The notes beneath the pieces were generated by a model, which made no database searches, was not told where the DNA came from, and was given only the letters and a program-made list of their open reading frames with translations. The translations under genes were made by a program, and so were the position numbers. Positions 11,926 to 19,643 of a stretch of 26,844 nucleotides of DNA are shown here, piece by piece. Position 1 is the stretch's first letter; every line of letters begins with the position of its first letter. Source of the DNA: a virus. The stretch is from IMG/VR virus record IMGVR_UViG_3300044707_000467, positions 1 to 26,844 of that record; one strand, given 5' to 3'.

Positions 11926-12415
11926 CCAGACAATTAAGCGCGAGGGTGGGCTTGCTAATAGGCCAGCTAATCAAGACCCCGGCGGCCTTACTAACTTTGG
12001 TATTACCCAATCTTTTTACGAGCAGAACGGCTATAAGGGCTCCGTGAAAGACCTTACTATAGAAAAAGCTAGAGAATTTTATAATAAAACAATCGTTGAG
12101 ACTTACCGATTAGAAGAACGGTTTGGATATGATGAATGGCTCTCTGAGTTTATGTTTGATTCTATCGTACATCATGGGATTAAAAACCCTATTTCATTTT
12201 TACAGATATGTTTAGCTTGTATATTACAAGATACAAAAATAATAGTTGACGGCATTTGGGGGGTCAATACTAAGCTAGCACTAGAGAAGGTTTATGATGA
12301 CTGTAAACCGAAGGTTTTAAAAGAGGCTTTAAAGGTTGCGCGGTATACCTACCTTTGGACGAGACCTCATGCTGGGCATAATCCCGGCTGGTTTTTTAGG
12401 GTAATAAACTTATGA
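11900..12415 (+). CDS. Endolysin, GH108-type N-acetylmuramidase
   Basis: The 171-residue enzyme has the GH108 signature REGGLANRPANQDPGGLTNF near residues 14-33, with the presumed catalytic glutamate in EGG at residue 15. A C-terminal peptidoglycan-binding-like region follows (VDGIWGVNTKLALEKV). It would cleave the glycan backbone during lysis. No signal peptide is visible, so it needs a holin or other export. AAGGGAAA precedes the ATG inside the upstream gene. Length fits the family. It is followed by the secreted protein gene with an ATGA overlap. Confidence 0.88.
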   Translation: MANWIKIINQTIKREGGLANRPANQDPGGLTNFGITQSFYEQNGYKGSVKDLTIEKAREFYNKTIVETYRLEERFGYDEWLSEFMFDSIVHHGIKNPISFLQICLACILQDTKIIVDGIWGVNTKLALEKVYDDCKPKVLKEALKVARYTYLWTRPHAGHNPGWFFRVINL

Positions 12416-13329
12416 CAATTAACTTTTATAAAAAGTTGTTGTTGTTTTTAATTTTATATCAGGGGGTTTATGCGGAATCGTATGCGCAGGGCATTGTCGG
12501 GACTAGTCCACTCTCGTTATTCCATCCGGACTTTAAATGTAGCTCGTTGCTTAACATTGCACACCGCCGAAAAGATTTTGCAATTGCAACTTTGTATAAG
12601 ACCTTTGGAACTAGCACAAAGTGTTTCGAACGAGTCTCCCTTATTAGAAAACGAATCACTAGAAAACACTATAACCGAAGAGGAAAAGTCCGAAGCAAGA
12701 CGCTCCGAAGTGTTGTCGAAATACATCTACTCAACGGCGCAGGCCGACGAAATAAACGTCTGGCACAACCTGAATTTAGACCGAAAACATCTAGCAAACG
12801 ATTTTGTAGTAGTATACGAAAACAGGATCCTGCACTTTTATATTCACTAGAGCGGTACTTAATATCAGTCAAAAACCTTATTAATAAACATCCTCATTTA
12901 GAGTGGCTAATCTCTCCTGAGCTAGAGTCTAATTGTTCCAATACCCAAGGTAAGACCCTACTAGGGATAGTCCAACAGTGGGCGATTAATAACCTTATAG
13001 AAGGTATTAAATATAGTTGGGTATGGAATCCATTAAAAGAGAAACGGATAGAAGGAGCGTATCATGAGCTTCACGGGTTTAACTGGCCTATAGCTCCTTG
13101 CATTTATAATTTTGATGGGCTTGATATAAAGATAGAAGGGAGAAACCCATTATCTAACAATATATCTATACATGATGCTAAGTGGATAATTAAAGAGCAA
13201 AAAAGAAGATGTGATTTTGTTTTTATCTGGACGAAGGAGATGAACGGCATTAGTAGTGATAAGTTTATTAGTCCACGTTTAAGAAAGGATTATAGTATTC
13301 CTTCATCAATTGACTTACTTTTAAAGTGA
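12412..13329 (+). CDS. Secreted protein of unknown function (305 aa)
   Basis: The N-terminus MTINFYKKLLLFLILYQGVY followed by A is a type I signal peptide with likely cleavage after A21. The mature part has a basic first half with the notable segment VEIHLLNGAGRRNKR and FHPDFKCSSLLNIA. The aromatic-rich second half contains YSWVWNPLKEK, GAYHELHGFNWPIAPCIYNF and WTKEMNG. Tryptophan/acidic-rich loops like these are frequent in carbohydrate-active secreted proteins, but I cannot name a family. ATGA overlap with the endolysin suggests a lysis or envelope role. Its 5' half contains a second open frame (12470..12850). Confidence 0.7.
   Translation: MTINFYKKLLLFLILYQGVYAESYAQGIVGTSPLSLFHPDFKCSSLLNIAHRRKDFAIATLYKTFGTSTKCFERVSLIRKRITRKHYNRRGKVRSKTLRSVVEIHLLNGAGRRNKRLAQPEFRPKTSSKRFCSSIRKQDPALLYSLERYLISVKNLINKHPHLEWLISPELESNCSNTQGKTLLGIVQQWAINNLIEGIKYSWVWNPLKEKRIEGAYHELHGFNWPIAPCIYNFDGLDIKIEGRNPLSNNISIHDAKWIIKEQKRRCDFVFIWTKEMNGISSDKFISPRLRKDYSIPSSIDLLLK
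12470..12850 (+). CDS. Possible embedded alternate-frame gene (126 aa)
   Basis: The ORF lies in another plus-strand frame wholly inside the secreted-protein gene, with AGGGGG 3 nt before its ATG. The product starts MRNRMRRALSGLVHSRYSIR, has a hydrophilic acidic middle (LLENESLENTITEEEKSEA) and no membrane helix. Embedded genes are typical for Rz/Rz1 spanins next to endolysins, but neither product here has the expected lipobox plus membrane-helix pair. The local DNA is poor in stop codons on both strands, so the frame could be open by chance. Confidence 0.25.
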   Translation: MRNRMRRALSGLVHSRYSIRTLNVARCLTLHTAEKILQLQLCIRPLELAQSVSNESPLLENESLENTITEEEKSEARRSEVLSKYIYSTAQADEINVWHNLNLDRKHLANDFVVVYENRILHFYIH

Positions 13330-13330
13330 T

Positions 13331-13357
13331 AGTATATTTATAAATAAACTTTTTTTT
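13331..13357 (+). terminator. Weak AT-rich terminator after the secreted protein
   Basis: AGTATATTTA (13331-13340) and TAAATAAACT (13341-13350) are 9/10 complementary and are followed by seven T residues after the final T of the arm. The stem is almost all A-T, so strength is doubtful. Confidence 0.4.
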
Positions 13358-13369
13358 ATTAGGAGTGTT

Positions 13370-13462
13370 ATGGGATGCGGGTACAAAAACGGGATGTCAC
13401 CAAAAAAACCATCGAAGCCGTCGAAGCCGTCGAAACCGTCGAAGCCAATGAAACCGCGGTAA
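13370..13462 (+). CDS. Lys-Pro-repeat mini protein (30 aa), overlapping frame
   Basis: ATG at 13370 lies 4 nt after AGGAG, a better spacing than for the ATG at 13375. It encodes MGCGYKNGMSPKK followed by four PSK repeats and PMKPR. Small basic proteins of this style occur in phage structural/lysis regions (recollection). The nucleotide repeat CCGTCGAAG underlies it and, in the next frame, encodes EAV repeats of the longer gene. One or both frames may be translated from the same ribosome-binding site. Confidence 0.45.
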   Translation: MGCGYKNGMSPKKPSKPSKPSKPSKPMKPR

Positions 13463-13668
13463 CTCCTTTACCTTCTATCGAAGAGGCTATCTTTAAAGAT
13501 AAAGAAGAATTTAGCGAATACTACGACCCTACCCTAACAGATCCAAAGAACTTAGATCCTATTTTTGATAAGGTTAAACTAGACGAGAACGGGTGGGCTG
13601 AAAGACTCGTAAAGATAGTATCTAGGATAGATAAAGAACTAAAAAGTATTAAAGGGAAAAATGGATAG
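13375..13668 (+). CDS. Acidic protein of unknown function (97 aa)
   Basis: ATG at 13375, nine nt after AGGAG. Residues 13-26 are an EAV/ETV repeat (IEAVEAVETVEANE), followed by an acidic middle (FKDKEEFSEYYDPTLTDPKN) and a basic helical tail (LVKIVSRIDKELKSIKGKNG). No other start codon is available downstream before the conserved-looking part, so if the gene is real its 5' end overlaps the Lys-Pro mini gene. It overlaps the holin-like gene by 8 nt. No family recognised. Confidence 0.6.
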   Translation: MRVQKRDVTKKTIEAVEAVETVEANETAVTPLPSIEEAIFKDKEEFSEYYDPTLTDPKNLDPIFDKVKLDENGWAERLVKIVSRIDKELKSIKGKNG

Positions 13669-13834
13669 CAAGTTTTTAAATAAAGGGACGCTATCGGGGC
13701 TAGCTACTATTCTTTCAGGGATACTAGCCATCTTCTCATCTTATGGAGCTACTCCGCCGGATTTGATTGTATCAGCTATCGCTTTACTAGCTGGTATAGT
13801 TACGACCAAGGACTCAATAGATGCGAGAAAGTAA
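13661..13834 (+). CDS. Holin-like small membrane protein (57 aa)
   Basis: The ORF begins MDSKFLNKGTLSGLATILSG and ends DSIDARK. Two hydrophobic segments (about 10-29 and 34-48) are linked by a short turn containing YGATPPD, and the ends are charged. That layout fits small class II holins, which permeabilise the inner membrane for endolysin release. AAGGGA precedes the ATG, inside the end of the upstream gene. Lysis genes lie 1.2 kb upstream. The assignment is by topology and context only. Confidence 0.6.
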   Translation: MDSKFLNKGTLSGLATILSGILAIFSSYGATPPDLIVSAIALLAGIVTTKDSIDARK

Positions 13835-13842
13835 CAGATTTT

Positions 13843-13907
13843 ACCCGTTAAGTGTTAGCCTTGTACAAACCTCGAACCTCCCCGATTGACACTTAACGGG
13901 TTTTTTT
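13843..13907 (+). terminator. Large perfect hairpin with T run directly before terS
   Basis: ACCCGTTAAGTGT (13843-13855) and ACACTTAACGGGT (13889-13901) are perfect 13-bp arms, followed by TTTTTT up to the terS ATG at 13908. The 33-nt loop contains the palindrome TTGTACAA. It scores as an intrinsic terminator by eye, yet it touches the next start codon and hides any ribosome-binding site. A role in terS control, or as a packaging (pac/cos) site, is possible. Confidence 0.65.
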
Positions 13908-14426
13908 ATGGCTTCAAAGAGTTTAGAACCAGTTACCCTCCCAAAATTAACAGATACAGCACTTTGGAAGAAATACAAAAAAGCCTTTGATTTATTTACA
14001 TCTGGTGCTTCAATTGAAGAATCTGCAATAGAATCAGGACTAGAACCATCTTTAGTAGATGGGTGGGCAAAAAACTATTGGAGCGAACAAAGAAAAATAC
14101 AAGTAGCTGAGACAGCGAAAGAAGTTATACAACTTAATCGCAACCGTGTTGCTAATATCTTAAATGATGTTTTAGAAGTAGTAGAAAAGCAAGTCTCTTA
14201 CTTGAAAGAAGCAGATGCAATGCTACCCCCACGAGATATAAAGCTACTTGCTGAGACAGCTAAGAATCTTCAAACTTTAGTAATCCAAGATGAAAAGCAG
14301 TTACAGAATGCCGACTCATTCGTTGACATTATAAAGACGGCTACTATTCAGAGTGTGGCCGATATAGCCAAGCTGCTTCAAGCGGCTGACCCTGACATAG
14401 ATTATACTAATATAGAAATAAAGTAG
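13908..14426 (+). CDS. terS: Terminase small subunit (putative)
   Basis: The 172-residue product lies directly upstream of the large terminase. Its N-terminal part (about 17-60) looks like a helix-turn-helix: LFTSGASIEESAIESGLEPS, with WAKNYW following. The centre (75-130) is a long helical, coiled-coil-like oligomerisation region. TerS rings recognise viral DNA and regulate the packaging motor. The start follows the hairpin at 13843..13901 and has only GGG at suitable distance. The call depends on position and architecture. Confidence 0.7.
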   Translation: MASKSLEPVTLPKLTDTALWKKYKKAFDLFTSGASIEESAIESGLEPSLVDGWAKNYWSEQRKIQVAETAKEVIQLNRNRVANILNDVLEVVEKQVSYLKEADAMLPPRDIKLLAETAKNLQTLVIQDEKQLQNADSFVDIIKTATIQSVADIAKLLQAADPDIDYTNIEIK

Positions 14427-14427
14427 C

Positions 14428-15852
14428 ATGACGACTAATCAGGCAGCATTAAAAGAATATGCTACTAGAATCTACCAATTAGAAAAACACATTACTTTAT
14501 CGCCTATCCAGAAAGAAGTCAAAAAAGCTATTTTTGAAAAAGGAAAAAAAAAGATATTTTGCAGAAAAGGCCGGAAAGCTGGCGGTACTGAAGTGTTGCT
14601 ATATGTTGCTACTAGAATCGTAGGAACACAAAGAAATAAATTAGGTTATTTAGTTTATCCTGATTCTCCTAGTGCTGATAGGATATTAAATCAAACTAAC
14701 AGAGTACGAGCGTTTTTTCCAAAAGAATGGGACGTAAAAATTACTTGGACGGATAAGAAAAGAGAAATTTTTTTCTCTGAAATAAACAGCCGAATAGTTA
14801 TAATGGGTGCTCACCAATGGGAATCCATGCAGGGCTTTGAATTTGACTTTTGCGGATTTGATGAACTAGCAGACCATGACCCAAGAGCTTATCAATACTG
14901 TTATCCTAATATAGCGGCTAGGGATGCTGTGTGGATGGTGATAGGTGCTCCGCCGTTATCTAAGACTAACTTTTATGTAAAGATAGAGAATGAGGCGTTA
15001 GCAAGTAGTAATGTATGGGCGCACTTTTGCTGGAATCTATACGATAACCCTTTCCTACCTGATAGCTTTGATATAGAACAAGAAAAGATTCAACATGAGA
15101 TTAGGGGCGATTGGGACATTTGGTTAGTGCAATGGATGGCCGAATATATAACAGGCGGCTCGCGTTCTGTTATAAAAGCGTTTAAATCAGATGTGCACGT
15201 TAAGCCTTATAATGAAATTTTAGACCTCTTGAAAGATAATCCCGGCACTAAGTGGTTTGGTTTATTTGACCCGGGTTTTGCAAAGTGTTTTGCTGCGCTA
15301 TTAGTTGGGTATTTAGGCAAGACTAGGACGGTTTATATAGTAAGAGAAATTTACGAGACAGACAGGTTGAAAATATCTTCTCGTAAAATATGGGAAAGAT
15401 TCCAAGAAATAGTCTCTGAGTGTGTACCTGCTTATTCTCGTGTAACTTGCATTTACGATTCGGCAGCACTAGGATTTGCTAGTGAATTACGAGATATAGG
15501 GGTCAATCTCCCTTTGATTCCAAGTAATAAACAAAAAGACGATGAAGATAAGTATTTTAGATTTATTAATGATTTATGTAGCCAAGACAGGTATATAGTC
15601 ACGACAAAATGCCCAGCTACTATATTTGAAATAGAAAACTACTTGACAGATGAAAGCGGAAGATATCCCGATAAAGACAATCACACTTTAGATTTACAGC
15701 GTTATGTAGTAAAGTGGTTAGAAAAAAATATAGCAGGGTTTGAAGATAGGCAAGTTATAGTTTCACCTGAGAGTGTTTCACATGTAGCGTTGGCAAAGCA
15801 TCAACTTTGGGGAACTCCGATAGAACCTGCTGAGGATTGGCCGTTTTTATGA
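14428..15852 (+). CDS. terL: Terminase large subunit (packaging ATPase-nuclease)
   Basis: The 474-residue protein has a variant Walker A CRKGRKAGGTE (45-55), Walker B FCGFDELADHD (D145, E146 as catalytic pair) and a C-terminal RNase H-like nuclease. The nuclease acidic residues are visible in GLFDPGF (D281), CIYDSAALGFASELRD (D344) and KDNHTLDLQRYV (D417, D422). It drives DNA into the procapsid through the portal and cuts genome units. Length is normal. It starts 2 bp after terS with no clear Shine-Dalgarno, implying coupling, and overlaps the next gene by ATGA. Confidence 0.92.
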   Translation: MTTNQAALKEYATRIYQLEKHITLSPIQKEVKKAIFEKGKKKIFCRKGRKAGGTEVLLYVATRIVGTQRNKLGYLVYPDSPSADRILNQTNRVRAFFPKEWDVKITWTDKKREIFFSEINSRIVIMGAHQWESMQGFEFDFCGFDELADHDPRAYQYCYPNIAARDAVWMVIGAPPLSKTNFYVKIENEALASSNVWAHFCWNLYDNPFLPDSFDIEQEKIQHEIRGDWDIWLVQWMAEYITGGSRSVIKAFKSDVHVKPYNEILDLLKDNPGTKWFGLFDPGFAKCFAALLVGYLGKTRTVYIVREIYETDRLKISSRKIWERFQEIVSECVPAYSRVTCIYDSAALGFASELRDIGVNLPLIPSNKQKDDEDKYFRFINDLCSQDRYIVTTKCPATIFEIENYLTDESGRYPDKDNHTLDLQRYVVKWLEKNIAGFEDRQVIVSPESVSHVALAKHQLWGTPIEPAEDWPFL

Positions 15853-16196
15853 ATGATTTACACATTGCTATTATAGGGGCGATTATCCTTAATTTTTATT
15901 TATTGGGTAGACTATCTACATTAATACAGATAACTAAAAAGCAATCTGATATAACCGCACTAGCTTCCATTCATGCGTTAATATCCTCTGAGGGGCTACG
16001 TCGTTCTACTATTATTCAAAGGATTATAGAAAAGTATAATATAGTTGATAATGACCTAGCTAATAAAGCTAATGAATTAGACAAGGAACTGCAAGACGCT
16101 ATTTTAGGTACTTCCGAGAAAATAACAGCCGAAAAATTGAAAATAAAACAGGAACTCTGGGGGGCGAATAACTTAAAGCCTGAGGACTTAGTATAA
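15849..16196 (+). CDS. Membrane-anchored helical protein between terL and portal (115 aa)
   Basis: I place the start at ATG 15849, which overlaps the terL stop as ATGA; a TTG four codons earlier has no better ribosome-binding site. Residues about 3-24 (DLHIAIIGAIILNFYLLGRL) are hydrophobic. The rest is helical (NDLANKANELDKELQDAI) and ends with KPEDLV. Its stop overlaps the portal start (TAATG). Role unknown. Confidence 0.65.
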   Translation: MNDLHIAIIGAIILNFYLLGRLSTLIQITKKQSDITALASIHALISSEGLRRSTIIQRIIEKYNIVDNDLANKANELDKELQDAILGTSEKITAEKLKIKQELWGANNLKPEDLV

Positions 16197-18382
16197 TGAC
16201 ATCCGCTTACGACACAATCTTACAATACCAAGAAAGAACGATAAAAGGCGGTCAAAGCTACGCGACTACTAACGAGCTATTCCCCTTCCCTTTAGTTGCT
16301 TATGCTGATGATGAAGAAAAGTTATTAAATTGGTTAGAGGATACATGCGAAGCCTTGCAGATTATGCAAAGAGACCGCGCATGGCAGATGATTGAGAATG
16401 TCAACTTTTATAATGGTATTCAGCATCTTGCTGAAAACGAATTTAGTGATGGTATCGCTAGAGATATGAGAGGGCAATATCTCCAAGATGGTGATATTTT
16501 TGTAATGAATCATGCTAGGGATTTTATTAATCAAAAAGTCTCGATGTTAACTAGATTTAAACCTGCAATAAACGTGCTTCCTTGGAATAGCACCTACCAC
16601 GACAGGTTAGGGGCTAAGTTTAGCAAAAGAGCTATTGACACTATTTTTTATGAGAACGAAATAGGCCAGATTGCAAGAGATGTAGCTTTTCATGCTGCTA
16701 CTTGCGGCGAAGGATACGCAAGAATCAAGTGGGATAAAACTATAGGAGAGCTTACTCAACAACAAGCACAAGCCAATATAGCAGCGCGAGAAATCGGGCT
16801 GATAGATCCGAAAGAGATTATGACTCCTTATGAAGCCTCAGATGGTAGCATGGTTTATTTTGACATGCAGCAGAGGCTAGGAGATGTAAGGATTGAATTT
16901 TTATATCCTTGGATGGTGCTTAAAGAACCTGCTTATTCTTGGCGCGATGTTAATTATCTCTTTGTATTGCATGTAAAGCACCTAGAACAAGTTAGGATGG
17001 AGAATCCTACCGTAGATATAGATGGAAGCATGGGGCGAACTGATGGCCGATATAAAGGGCTATTTACTAGCTTTTTAGGTGAAGGCGAATACGTCGTAGA
17101 GGTAGAATTTTACCACAAGCCTACTGAATTTTTAGATTCTGGTTTTTATGCTAAGTTTTGCGCCGGAACATTGCTAGAAACTGCACCTTTACCTTTTAAG
17201 AAGCTCCCTATAGCAAGATTAACAGATTATGACGACTTGATTACTCCTCATGGACGGTCGTTTTTAACTGATATTAGGCCGCCATTAATACTACATAATA
17301 AGTTATTAAATTTGATGTATAGGAACGTCGCAATAGCCGGTCATCCTAAGCTATTAGTGCAAAGGGGAACTGTAAACCTAACCTCAATGGCGGCGGGTCC
17401 TCTCATTGTAGAATATGACGGGCAAGTAAGGCCGGAGATTATGACGTTTAATGCAATTGGTGGGGAAGTATTTAGCCTAGCACAAAACTTTATGAACCAG
17501 ATTCAGCAAGTGGCTGGAGTGTTTGGTTTATCAAGAGGCGACACTGTTCCCAATGCTAGGGCGGCTGAGATTCTCAGTATTTACCAAGAGCAAGAAGAAC
17601 AGCGGAACGGACCCCTAACCGACAAGTGGATCGCATGGATTGAAAAACTTGCAAAGTTGACTCTTGATTGTGCTGCTGAAAATTACAAGGCAGATGACAA
17701 CCGAGCACTAAGGATTTTTGGTAAAAATAACGGTTATAAGCTCCGTAGATTATTAGATGTTGATGGACTGAAAGGTCCTTCTTCTGTAATTGTAGAAAGG
17801 ACTACAAGTCTAGATGATACTAGACAAGGGAAAATAAATAAGATTGTACAACTGCAACAGCTCCCTATGGGTGATGGTGCTCCTGGAGTGTTTAAGCGCG
17901 AGCAGATTATAAGGATGCTTGATTTAGCTGATACAGAAACCTTTTTCGACTTGTATACTGCTGCGGTAGATTCAGCACAAAGCGAAAACGAAGATATGTA
18001 CGAGGGGCTACCTGTGGAAGCTCCGCAACCGTACCAGAATTTGCCAGTGCACTGGAACGAGCACTTCTTATTTATGCAATCAAAGGAATTTTCAGACACA
18101 ACAAGTGTCCCGCAAGCAGTTAGACAGTATTTTGCGGAACATCTTTTAGCTACTGAATATTTGATGTATGAGAAAGCCAAGAAATCGTTTGCTTTTGCTC
18201 AAGAGCTGATGACCATGCCTCACTTCCCTTGTTTATTGGAGATAGGGTCACAATCAGCTATACCTGAGACTCAAGCGACTATTGCACAGATTCTTTTACT
18301 TCACCAACAGCCGCCGTTACCAGCCGCGCCGATGGAGGTAGCTCCAGAGGTACCAGCTACTACGGAGGAACCAACTGTATAG
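16196..18382 (+). CDS. Portal protein (P22-like size)
   Basis: The 728-residue protein follows terL and precedes scaffold and capsid, the standard place for portal. P22 portal is of similar size (about 725 residues). Visible hallmarks are an N-terminal helical region (EALQIMQRDRAWQMIENVNF), QKVSMLTRFKPAINVLP, the wing and stem-like middle (TPHGRSFLTDIRPPLILHNK) with long helices, and QVAGVFGLSRGDTVPNARAA. The C-terminus is helical (barrel-like) and ends in a Pro/Glu-rich tail. It forms the dodecameric DNA channel at one capsid vertex. Family assignment is by pattern and synteny. Confidence 0.85.
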   Translation: MTSAYDTILQYQERTIKGGQSYATTNELFPFPLVAYADDEEKLLNWLEDTCEALQIMQRDRAWQMIENVNFYNGIQHLAENEFSDGIARDMRGQYLQDGDIFVMNHARDFINQKVSMLTRFKPAINVLPWNSTYHDRLGAKFSKRAIDTIFYENEIGQIARDVAFHAATCGEGYARIKWDKTIGELTQQQAQANIAAREIGLIDPKEIMTPYEASDGSMVYFDMQQRLGDVRIEFLYPWMVLKEPAYSWRDVNYLFVLHVKHLEQVRMENPTVDIDGSMGRTDGRYKGLFTSFLGEGEYVVEVEFYHKPTEFLDSGFYAKFCAGTLLETAPLPFKKLPIARLTDYDDLITPHGRSFLTDIRPPLILHNKLLNLMYRNVAIAGHPKLLVQRGTVNLTSMAAGPLIVEYDGQVRPEIMTFNAIGGEVFSLAQNFMNQIQQVAGVFGLSRGDTVPNARAAEILSIYQEQEEQRNGPLTDKWIAWIEKLAKLTLDCAAENYKADDNRALRIFGKNNGYKLRRLLDVDGLKGPSSVIVERTTSLDDTRQGKINKIVQLQQLPMGDGAPGVFKREQIIRMLDLADTETFFDLYTAAVDSAQSENEDMYEGLPVEAPQPYQNLPVHWNEHFLFMQSKEFSDTTSVPQAVRQYFAEHLLATEYLMYEKAKKSFAFAQELMTMPHFPCLLEIGSQSAIPETQATIAQILLLHQQPPLPAAPMEVAPEVPATTEEPTV

Positions 18383-18395
18383 ATAAAGAGGAAAA

Positions 18396-19619
18396 ATGGA
18401 ACAAACACCAAGCGGAAACAATACACCAAGCTTTGATGGATCGAATTTTAACATCGACCAGATGAGCCGATTGATAGAGGAAGTCGAAACTAATGCTGAA
18501 CTGGACGAAGTGGCTCCTTCTGCTGAAGAAACAAGCGAAGAAAAAGTTGAGACACAAGAAGAGGGAGATGATGCTCTTAGTGAATCTTTGGAGGTTGAGG
18601 ATTCTAGCGACGACGAAGAAAAAGACGAAATAGAAGAAGATGCTGAAAAACCTGAAGAGCCTGAAAGTAAACTAATTAAGGCTAAGAAAGGAGATAAAGA
18701 GTTTAGTGTCCCTGAAGATGCAGTCGTTCCGGTAAAAGTCAATGGCAAAATTACTCAGGTACCTATTAAAGATTTAGCTGCTGATTATAGCGGTAGGACT
18801 GAAATACAAAAACGATTTACTCAATTAGACAACGAAAAAAAGACTTACGAGAAAGAAAGAGACTCTTTTGTTACCCATAAAAACGAGATAAGCGCACATT
18901 TGCAGCTTATGGCGACGCTGGAGCCTGATGAATTTATTCATCATTTAGCGACTTTAAAAGGCGAAGACCCTGACGAGCTATATGGGCGGATGGTGCAAAA
19001 AACCGTTGAGTTAATCAACACAATGGCTGGAATGACTCCAGAAGTTAGAAAGATTTATAATGAGAACAGGAAGTACAAGATACAACAAGCACTTGCGCAA
19101 AAAGCAAAAGAGCTAAACGAAAGCTCAACTAAAAAAACAAAAGAACAAGAGGTTAAAGATAAAGCAAAACAACAAGTATTTGCACAGATGGAAAAACTTG
19201 AGATTACACAGGATGAATTTTTTGCTGCTGGTGAAAAGATGGCCACTCTTATTGATGAGGGTAAGATTGAGGGTAACTTTAATGAATACGATATTCTAGA
19301 ATGGGCTAGAGAAGAAAAAGTATTGACATTGATTGATGATACAGTTAAAGTCGAGCTACCTAAAGCCACTACTGAGTATAAAAAGAATCTCAGGAAAGCT
19401 TTAAAAGCTGAGGAAGCCTATTTAGGTAGGTATCTAACTACAGATGAAATCTCAGCTATAGTTGAGCGATTAATTAAAGATGATCGCGCGGCTGTTAAGA
19501 AAAACCTAAGTACGAAAGCGGATACCGCTACATCTCAAAGGGCACGTTCTAAAACAGCAAACACAAAAGATGAAAAACTAGTCCTCTCCGACTTTATGAG
19601 ATTTATGGGGAGAGTTTAA
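18396..19619 (+). CDS. Scaffold-like acidic protein
   Basis: The 407-residue product lies between portal and capsid genes. Its first 95 residues are strongly acidic (EEKVETQEEGDD, DDEEKDEIEEDAEKPEEPE). A probably folded segment follows (FSVPEDAVVPVKVNGKITQV), then long charged helices (KIYNENRKYKIQQALAQKAK). The C-terminus, about 370-407, is basic before LSDFMRFMGRV, as in scaffolds that bind capsid protein. AGAGGAAAA precedes the ATG. It would direct procapsid assembly and be lost or cleaved during packaging. Confidence 0.8.
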   Translation: MEQTPSGNNTPSFDGSNFNIDQMSRLIEEVETNAELDEVAPSAEETSEEKVETQEEGDDALSESLEVEDSSDDEEKDEIEEDAEKPEEPESKLIKAKKGDKEFSVPEDAVVPVKVNGKITQVPIKDLAADYSGRTEIQKRFTQLDNEKKTYEKERDSFVTHKNEISAHLQLMATLEPDEFIHHLATLKGEDPDELYGRMVQKTVELINTMAGMTPEVRKIYNENRKYKIQQALAQKAKELNESSTKKTKEQEVKDKAKQQVFAQMEKLEITQDEFFAAGEKMATLIDEGKIEGNFNEYDILEWAREEKVLTLIDDTVKVELPKATTEYKKNLRKALKAEEAYLGRYLTTDEISAIVERLIKDDRAAVKKNLSTKADTATSQRARSKTANTKDEKLVLSDFMRFMGRV

Positions 19620-19643
19620 AAGTGTTTGTTAAAATTTTAGAAA

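Noticed and set aside
18317-18748. 143-codon minus-strand frame over portal/scaffold junction
   Set aside because: Serine-rich antisense shadow of the acidic scaffold sequence, no ribosome-binding site and opposite to the whole virion block.
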